11,021 nucleotides of DNA from Candidatus Sphingobacterium stercoripullorum (GTDB taxonomy: Bacteria > Bacteroidota > Bacteroidia > Sphingobacteriales > Sphingobacteriaceae), in assembly GCA_019114715.1 (NCBI GenBank), contig DXEZ01000213.1:1-11021 (forward strand), written 5' to 3'. Under the pieces are notes generated by a model. It ran no database searches and had not been told where the DNA came from. It worked only from the letters and a program-made list of their open reading frames with translations. Shown here in pieces: positions 6,986 through 11,021 of this stretch; position 1 is the stretch's first letter; the number at the start of each line of letters is the position of its first letter. A program made the translations under genes and the position numbers.

Positions 6986-7673
6986 AATCCATCTGGAAGA
7001 GTTCTCCTAAATGCGTTTTAAGCTTCTCTTTAACCTCCTTGACATCCACTGTTTCGCCTAACTCTTTAGCCAAAGAGGTTACCTGCTTATCGGAAATACC
7101 ACAAGGCACAATATTATCAAAATAGGACAGGTCGGCATTTACATTGAATGCGAAGCCGTGCATAGTTACCCACCTGCTAGCACGTACACCCATAGCACAA
7201 ATTTTCCTTGCCCTTGCCGTATCTGGATCAAGCCACACGCCGGTGAACCCTTCGGACCTAGTCCCCTGGATACCATAATCACCAAGCGTTAATATGATTG
7301 CCTCTTCAAGCGTACGCAAGTACTTATGGATATCGGTGAAAAAATTATCTAAATCTAAAATAGGGTAACCAACAATCTGCCCTGGGCCGTGGTAAGTGAT
7401 GTCCCCACCGCGATCAATCTTATAAAATTTAGCATGTTTTTGGGACAGCTCCATGTTATTTAAAAGAAGGTGCTCCGCATCCCCGCTCTTGCCAAGCGTA
7501 TATACATGTTCGTGTTCCGTGAAAATCAAATAATTATTAGTTGGAACATCCACTCCATTTCTACTATTGTTCAATTTTGTGTTTACAACGGCCTGGAAAA
7601 GCTCCTGTTGCCTATCCCAAGCATCTTGATAATCGGTCACACCCCAATCAATAAACTGAACCTTTTTATTCAT
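6975..7673 (-). CDS. lipB: Octanoyl-[acyl carrier protein]:protein N-octanoyltransferase (LipB)
   Basis: This 232-residue cytosolic enzyme moves octanoyl groups from acyl carrier protein to lipoyl domains of 2-oxoacid dehydrogenases and GcvH, the first step of endogenous lipoate synthesis. The diagnostic LipB motifs are present. HVYTLGKSGD lies at 56-65. RGGDITYHGPGQ at 88-99 is the substrate-binding loop. The catalytic Lys is K157 in ARKICAMGVR, MHGFAFNVN follows at 171-179, and the nucleophile is C191 in PCGISD. Length and start are normal for the family. The lipoyl synthase gene lipA, which would complete the pathway, is not in the window. The gene is divergent from upp with a 132-bp gap, and its 3' end overlaps the DCC gene on the opposite strand by 11 bases. 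No terminator is evident at its end. Confidence 0.96.
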   Translation of the reverse strand: MNKKVQFIDWGVTDYQDAWDRQQELFQAVVNTKLNNSRNGVDVPTNNYLIFTEHEHVYTLGKSGDAEHLLLNNMELSQKHAKFYKIDRGGDITYHGPGQIVGYPILDLDNFFTDIHKYLRTLEEAIILTLGDYGIQGTRSEGFTGVWLDPDTARARKICAMGVRASRWVTMHGFAFNVNADLSYFDNIVPCGISDKQVTSLAKELGETVDVKEVKEKLKTHLGELFQMDFTS

Positions 7674-7708
7674 TATATCTCTTTTAAACTATTCGAATTC
7701 ATCTAACA

Positions 7709-7716
7709 CAAATATA
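7709..7716 (-). promoter_or_regulatory. Bacteroidota-type -7 element before lipB
   Basis: Read on the minus strand, 7716 to 7709 is TATATTTG, an exact TAnnTTTG match 35 bases before the lipB ATG. No TTG box occurs at the usual distance, so only the -7 half is convincing. Confidence 0.45.
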
Positions 7717-7759
7717 CACTATATTAAAGAAATCTTTTCCCTTTGAAAGCTTAAAGCTA

Positions 7760-7789
7760 TTGCTTAGCCCCTACATTTTTATTAATTTG
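7760..7789 (+). promoter_or_regulatory. Promoter of the upp-kinase operon
   Basis: TTG at 7760-7762 is followed after exactly 19 bases by TTAATTTG at 7782-7789, one mismatch from TAnnTTTG. The spacing is that of the Bacteroidota sigma-ABfr promoter. A start near 7796 would leave a leader of about 10 bases before the ATG at 7806, with no room for a long attenuator. Confidence 0.6.
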
Positions 7790-7805
7790 CAGAAAACACA
7801 AAGCC

Positions 7806-8465
7806 ATGGTAAGAATATTAACTCAGCAATATTCCATCGCAAGTCATTACCTTGCAGAACTCCGAGATATTCAGGTTCAAAAAGATCGTTTACGGTTTAG
7901 AAGAAACCTGGAGAGAATGGGGGAAGTGATGGCTTATGAAATCAGCAAGATGCTTGATTATAAGCCCGTCGACATAGAAACGCCACTAGGTATTGCCTCT
8001 ACCCAGCTCCTAGTAGAACAGCCCGTCATCTTAACAATCTTAAGAGCAGGTGTTCCCTTCCATCAAGGATTTCTAAATGTATTCGACGGTGCAGACAGTG
8101 GCTTTATAGCCTCCTATAGACACCATAAAAAAAGTGGTGCTTTTGAGATTGAGAAGCAATACAGTGTCCTGCCTGATTTAAATAACCGTTGTGTCATTAT
8201 TGTAGATCCTATGCTAGCTACAGGATCTAGCTTAAAAACGAGCTGCGAGGACTTACTCTATGAGTTTAACATCAAAGAACTCCATTTTGCTTCAGTAATA
8301 GCGTCGGAAGAGGGAATTAACTTCACCAAAAGAAACTTCCCAAACGCAGAAATATGGGTCGGCGATGTGGACAATGAGTTAACAAGCAAATCATATATCG
8401 TACCAGGCCTTGGAGATGCAGGAGATTTAGCATACGGCGAAAAATTCAAAGGAAACAAATCGTGA
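7806..8465 (+). CDS. upp: Uracil phosphoribosyltransferase (Upp)
   Basis: This 219-residue cytosolic enzyme joins uracil and PRPP to make UMP in pyrimidine salvage. The type I phosphoribosyltransferase PRPP loop VDPMLATGSS is at residues 133-142. The LRAGVPFHQGFL segment at 79-90 corresponds to the substrate-binding RAG region of Upp. The C-terminal YIVPGLGDAGD (197-207) is the uracil-binding signature and separates Upp from other phosphoribosyltransferases, including PyrR. The PRPP loop ends in SS where many Upp proteins have GS, and RAG is followed by VPF instead of LGM; both are mild family variation. Its stop codon overlaps the start of the kinase gene by 4 bases, so the two are almost certainly co-translated from one mRNA. 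Confidence 0.94.
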   Translation: MVRILTQQYSIASHYLAELRDIQVQKDRLRFRRNLERMGEVMAYEISKMLDYKPVDIETPLGIASTQLLVEQPVILTILRAGVPFHQGFLNVFDGADSGFIASYRHHKKSGAFEIEKQYSVLPDLNNRCVIIVDPMLATGSSLKTSCEDLLYEFNIKELHFASVIASEEGINFTKRNFPNAEIWVGDVDNELTSKSYIVPGLGDAGDLAYGEKFKGNKS

Positions 8466-8986
8466 GGGAAGACTTAATTAAGATTGCGGTGGTCGGACCT
8501 GAGTCCACCGGAAAATCTTCTGTAGCGACCTGGCTATCCGAGCAAATGAATACCGTTTGTATCCCTGAATATTCCAGGTACTATTGCCAAAATCTAAATC
8601 GACAATATACCTTAGAGGATGAAGTGAACATGTTCCACGGACAAATCGCTCTTGAGGAAGCTTTGATCCCTTTAGCGAAAAACAACACCATAATAACAGA
8701 CACAACTATTCTCACAGTAAAGATATGGTGCGATAAATTATTTCAACATACCCCAGAGTTTATAGTACAAGAAATAAAAAACAGAACGTATGATTTTTAT
8801 TTATTGATGGATATTGATCTGCCTTGGGAGGACGATCCGTTACGAGACTTCCCCCATGAAAGGGAGTATTTCCTAAACGTATGGAAAGAAGAGCTGAGCG
8901 CCCTTCAAGCAAATTATAAAATCGTATCGGGAATCGGAGAAGATAGGTATAAAAATGCTCTAAAAGCGTTGAAAGAGTGCTACTAG
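8462..8986 (+). CDS. NadR-type P-loop protein, probable nicotinamide riboside kinase
   Basis: This 174-residue ATP-binding protein is homologous to the C-terminal kinase domain of NadR (AAA_28 family). The Walker A motif is GPESTGKS at residues 12-19. Next come the IPEYSRYY segment (about 33-40), matching the WEYGRE region of NadR, and IITDTTILT (76-84), the acidic Walker B-like strand that in NadR handles the nucleoside. A lid-like WEDDPLRDF segment follows at about 121-129. The NMN adenylyltransferase domain of full NadR is absent, so it would only phosphorylate nicotinamide riboside to NMN; specificity is inferred from homology. The start is a GTG at 8462 because no ATG lies nearby and the P-loop sits at the expected distance. 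The GTGA overlap with upp suggests coupled translation. The last codons form the left arm of the hairpin that follows. Confidence 0.8.
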   Translation: MREDLIKIAVVGPESTGKSSVATWLSEQMNTVCIPEYSRYYCQNLNRQYTLEDEVNMFHGQIALEEALIPLAKNNTIITDTTILTVKIWCDKLFQHTPEFIVQEIKNRTYDFYLLMDIDLPWEDDPLRDFPHEREYFLNVWKEELSALQANYKIVSGIGEDRYKNALKALKECY

Positions 8987-9006
8987 GCTTTTCCCAGTAG
9001 CACTCT
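8974..9006. terminator. Bidirectional terminator-like hairpin between the kinase gene and ahcY
   Basis: A perfect 11-bp stem pairs AGAGTGCTACT (8974-8984) with AGTAGCACTCT (8996-9006). Two further G-C pairs follow past an A-C mismatch, with a CTTTT loop. The left arm includes the last three sense codons and the first base of the kinase stop codon. The hairpin lies between two convergent genes and can form on both transcripts. The T-runs after each arm are weak (CTATTATAACTT on + and TCTTTCAACGC on -), so termination may be partial. Confidence 0.75.
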
Positions 9007-9014
9007 ATTATAAC

Positions 9015-10331
9015 TTAATACCTATAATAATCAGGCTTAAACGGCCCTTCCACTGGAACACCTATATACTCAGCTTGGTCTGGAGTCAGAACATCCAACT
9101 CAACACCTAGCTTCGCTAAATGCAGAAAAGCAACCTTTTCATCCAAATGCTTAGGTAAGGTGTAAACTTGATTGGTGTATTTATCCGAGTTATTCCAAAG
9201 CTCAATTTGAGCAAGCGTTTGGTTGGTGAAGGAGTTAGACATAACAAAGGATGGGTGTCCCGTTGCACAGCCTAAATTCACTAATCTACCTTCGGCTAAA
9301 AGAATGATATCCTTTCCATTTAAAGTATATTTATCTACCTGAGGTTTGATCTCTACTTTGCTATCTCCGTAGTTATTATTCAGCCAAGCAACATCGATCT
9401 CGTTATCAAAGTGGCCAATGTTGCAAACTACAGCTTTATCTTTCATCGATAAAAAGTGGTCCCCTTGGACAATATCTTTATTTCCTGTTGCAGTTACAAT
9501 AATATCGGCTTCCTTCACAGCATCAGCAAACTTCTTCACTTCAAAACCTTCCATTGCCGCTTGTAAAGCACAAATCGGGTCTATTTCACTCACAATAACA
9601 CGAACTCCAGAAGAACGAAGCGACTCTGCTGAACCCTTACCTACGTCTCCATATCCTGCTACCACTGCTACCTTACCCGCTAGCATCAAGTCTGTCGCTC
9701 TGCGTATAGCATCTACTAAAGACTCTCTACATCCATACTTGTTATCAAATTTACTTTTGGTAACCGAGTCGTTTACATTGATCGCTGGAATAGGTAGCGT
9801 TCCTTTTTTCACTCTATCGTATAAACGAAGCACTCCAGTTGTAGTTTCTTCGGATAAACCGCGAATACCAGCTACAAGCTCAGGGTAATCATCTAGCACC
9901 ATATTGGTTAAATCACCGCCATCGTCTAAGATCATATTTAAAGGTTTCCTATCCTCACCGAAGAATAATGTTTGCTCGATACACCAAACAAACTCCTCTT
10001 CGGTCATTCCCTTCCAAGCATAAACAGGGATTCCTTTTGCAGCAATTGCAGCAGCAGCGTGATCTTGAGTTGAAAAAATATTACAAGACGACCAAGTAAC
10101 ATCCGCACCTAGCTCTACCAAGGTTTCAATTAAAACAGCCGTTTGAATTGTCATATGCAAACAACCAGCTATTCTAGTTCCTTTCAGAGGCTTACTCTCT
10201 CCATACTCCTCTCTCAAACTCATTAATCCTGGCATTTCTGCTTCTGCCAATTCTATTTCTTTCCGCCCCCATTCTGCAAGACTAATGTCTTTAACTTTAT
10301 AAGGGACATAAGATTTTTCTACCAACGACAT
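9015..10331 (-). CDS. ahcY: Adenosylhomocysteinase (S-adenosyl-L-homocysteine hydrolase)
   Basis: This 438-residue cytosolic NAD-dependent enzyme splits S-adenosylhomocysteine, the by-product of all SAM-dependent methylations, into adenosine and homocysteine. The substrate domain includes SSCNIFSTQDHAAAA (81-95), DDGGD with D139 and the SEETTTGV segment. The catalytic pair is K192 and D196 in NDSVTKSKFDN. The NAD-binding Rossmann motif VVAGYGDVGKG lies at 223-233, followed by CNIGHFDNEID (303-313) and HPSFVMSNSF (359-368). The C-terminal tail FKPDYYRY (431-438) reaches the NAD site of the neighbouring subunit in this tetrameric family. Length and all key residues are normal. The insertion of about 40 residues found in many bacterial forms is absent, so this is the short type. 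It is a single-gene unit divergent from the bacilliredoxin gene. Confidence 0.97.
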   Translation of the reverse strand: MSLVEKSYVPYKVKDISLAEWGRKEIELAEAEMPGLMSLREEYGESKPLKGTRIAGCLHMTIQTAVLIETLVELGADVTWSSCNIFSTQDHAAAAIAAKGIPVYAWKGMTEEEFVWCIEQTLFFGEDRKPLNMILDDGGDLTNMVLDDYPELVAGIRGLSEETTTGVLRLYDRVKKGTLPIPAINVNDSVTKSKFDNKYGCRESLVDAIRRATDLMLAGKVAVVAGYGDVGKGSAESLRSSGVRVIVSEIDPICALQAAMEGFEVKKFADAVKEADIIVTATGNKDIVQGDHFLSMKDKAVVCNIGHFDNEIDVAWLNNNYGDSKVEIKPQVDKYTLNGKDIILLAEGRLVNLGCATGHPSFVMSNSFTNQTLAQIELWNNSDKYTNQVYTLPKHLDEKVAFLHLAKLGVELDVLTPDQAEYIGVPVEGPFKPDYYRY

Positions 10332-10365
10332 AACGATAATTTAAATGTTGACTATTAAACAACTG

Positions 10366-10396
10366 CAAAATTACTCCATACTTGTTTCAATTCAAA
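10366..10396 (-). promoter_or_regulatory. Consensus promoter of ahcY
   Basis: On the minus strand TTTG (10396 to 10393) is followed after exactly 19 bases by TAATTTTG (10373 to 10366). This fits the Bacteroidota consensus TTTG-N19-TAnnTTTG with no mismatch and is the best promoter in the window. It lies 34 bases before the ahcY ATG. Confidence 0.75.
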
Positions 10397-10448
10397 ATCA
10401 AAGAGCCTTAACTAGGGGAAATTCTGACATAGAACTGAGACTCATGGC

Positions 10449-10479
10449 TTGAAGATATTTAGGCAAAATAGTATCTTTG
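10449..10479 (+). promoter_or_regulatory. Promoter of the bacilliredoxin gene
   Basis: TTG at 10449-10451 is followed after 20 bases by TATCTTTG (10472-10479), an exact TAnnTTTG match. Transcription from about 10486 would give a leader of about 60 bases before the ATG at 10547, long for this window. Confidence 0.65.
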
Positions 10480-10488
10480 TTATAATTC

Positions 10489-10506
10489 GGAGTTCGAAGA
10501 GACTCC
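10489..10506 (+). other. Small hairpin at the 5' end of the bacilliredoxin leader
   Basis: GGAGT (10489-10493) can pair with ACTCC (10502-10506) across an 8-base loop. It would lie at or just after the predicted transcription start, a position that can protect an mRNA 5' end. A five-pair stem is short and may be chance. Confidence 0.3.
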
Positions 10507-10546
10507 AGAAAGAAAAAATATTAATAAAACACGAAAATTCATTAGT

Positions 10547-10957
10547 ATGTATCCAGAATACTTAGTAGCTCCAATGCGTCAAGAGTTAGTAGACGCAGGA
10601 TTTGAAGAGTTAAAAACACCAGAAGCAGTAGAGTCAGCTATTCCTCAAGAAGGAACAGCCTTACTAGTAGTAAATTCTGTTTGCGGATGTGCAGCTGCAA
10701 ATGCAAGACCTGCAGCAAAATCTGCTGTAAACCATTCTAAAAAACCAGGTAAACTGCTTACAGTTTTCGCAGGAATGGAAAAGGATGCTGTAGAGAAAGC
10801 AAGAGAGTATCTCTTACCGTACCCTCCTTCTTCACCTGCTATTGCGCTTTTCAAAGATGGAAAAGTTGTGCATATGATTGAAAGACATATGATCGAGGGT
10901 AGACCAGCGCAGCTTATAGCAGACAACTTAGTTGCTGCATTTGATCAGTACTGTTAA
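10547..10957 (+). CDS. BrxA/BrxB-family bacilliredoxin
   Basis: This 136-residue protein belongs to the YphP/YqiW (DUF1094) family, thioredoxin-fold proteins that in Bacillus remove bacillithiol from oxidised protein thiols. The active site is the CGC motif C46-G47-C48 in VVNSVCGCAAANARP, with the family's resolving-type C-X-C spacing. Other conserved stretches are VAPMRQEL (7-14), the VFAGMEKDA turn (73-81), the PPSSPAIALF cis-Pro strand (93-102), the HMIEGRP loop (114-120), and a C-terminal Cys at 136, which the Bacillus proteins also have. BrxA and BrxB cannot be told apart, so no symbol is given. A role in bacillithiol chemistry depends on the host making bacillithiol; some Bacteroidota do, but no bsh gene is in the window. 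It is a single-gene unit with its own promoter and terminator. Confidence 0.93.
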   Translation: MYPEYLVAPMRQELVDAGFEELKTPEAVESAIPQEGTALLVVNSVCGCAAANARPAAKSAVNHSKKPGKLLTVFAGMEKDAVEKAREYLLPYPPSSPAIALFKDGKVVHMIERHMIEGRPAQLIADNLVAAFDQYC

Positions 10958-10976
10958 ATTACAACACCATATATTC

Positions 10977-11015
10977 AGCCTATGCTTAAGCAAACTACTT
11001 TCGCATAGGCTTTTT
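10977..11015 (+). terminator. Rho-independent terminator of the bacilliredoxin gene
   Basis: AGCCTATGC (10977-10985) pairs perfectly with GCATAGGCT (11003-11011) over nine base pairs, and T's continue to 11015. The loop is 17 bases, longer than usual. A 10-base palindrome, TGCTTAAGCA (10983-10992), overlaps the left arm and could form a competing small structure. It starts 19 bases after the stop codon. Confidence 0.85.
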
Positions 11016-11021
11016 CATTTC

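Noticed and set aside
9418..9888. 156-codon forward frame inside ahcY
   Set aside because: It lies fully within the well-conserved ahcY coding sequence on the opposite strand, and its Ser/Thr-rich product is the usual result of reading a gene backwards.
1..11021. Mobile element, CRISPR array, toxin-antitoxin or anti-phage system
   Set aside because: I saw no transposase, integrase, repeat-spacer array, tRNA-linked attachment site or small paired toxin-antitoxin genes; almost all coding space is taken by recognisable core families.

Overview
The window looks like an ordinary stretch of chromosome from a member of the Bacteroidota, most likely Flavobacteriales or a close relative. Three things support this. 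The protein families are typical: a SprT-like protein without a Cys-rich tail, the short START-like protein, an enlarged LptF/LptG permease, and a 4-TM 'cytochrome B'-type membrane protein that resembles flavobacterial versions. Shine-Dalgarno sequences are mostly missing. Bacteroidota-type promoter cores (TAnnTTTG, some with a TTG/TTTG element 19-20 bases upstream) stand in front of nearly every transcription unit. The DNA is AT-rich and coding density is high. I see no IS element, integrase, CRISPR array, tRNA or rRNA.

Layout. Bases 1-195 hold at most the last codons of an upstream gene plus a spacer. Then follow, on the + strand: a SprT-like zinc metalloprotease-fold protein (196-822); a secreted M28 aminopeptidase lipoprotein (880-2547) in an operon with a small 4-TM protein (2572-3000), closed by a strong intrinsic terminator (3011-3041); a spacer of about 240 bp; a START-like protein (3281-3658); an LptF/LptG-type LPS-export permease (3745-5217); and bifunctional ribBA (5290-6522) followed closely by a DCC/DUF393 thiol protein (6539-6985). 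lipB (6975-7673, - strand) converges on the DCC gene and overlaps it by 11 bp. upp (7806-8465) is divergent from lipB and shares a 4-nt start/stop overlap with a NadR-type nucleoside kinase/P-loop gene (8462-8986). ahcY (9015-10331, - strand) converges on that gene across a hairpin that can serve both strands. A BrxA/BrxB bacilliredoxin (10547-10957) is divergent from ahcY and ends at an intrinsic terminator.

Functionally the window is housekeeping: cofactor synthesis (riboflavin, lipoate attachment), salvage (uracil, probably nicotinamide riboside), the methyl cycle (SAH hydrolysis), envelope biogenesis (LPS transport), extracellular peptide use and thiol redox control. No single pathway joins the genes; they form short transcription units of one or two genes. 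I looked for an undescribed system and found none. The points most worth a second look are the upp-kinase coupling, the helical insertion in the permease, the gene-end overlaps, the hairpins in the lptF-type and bacilliredoxin leaders, and the promoter set.
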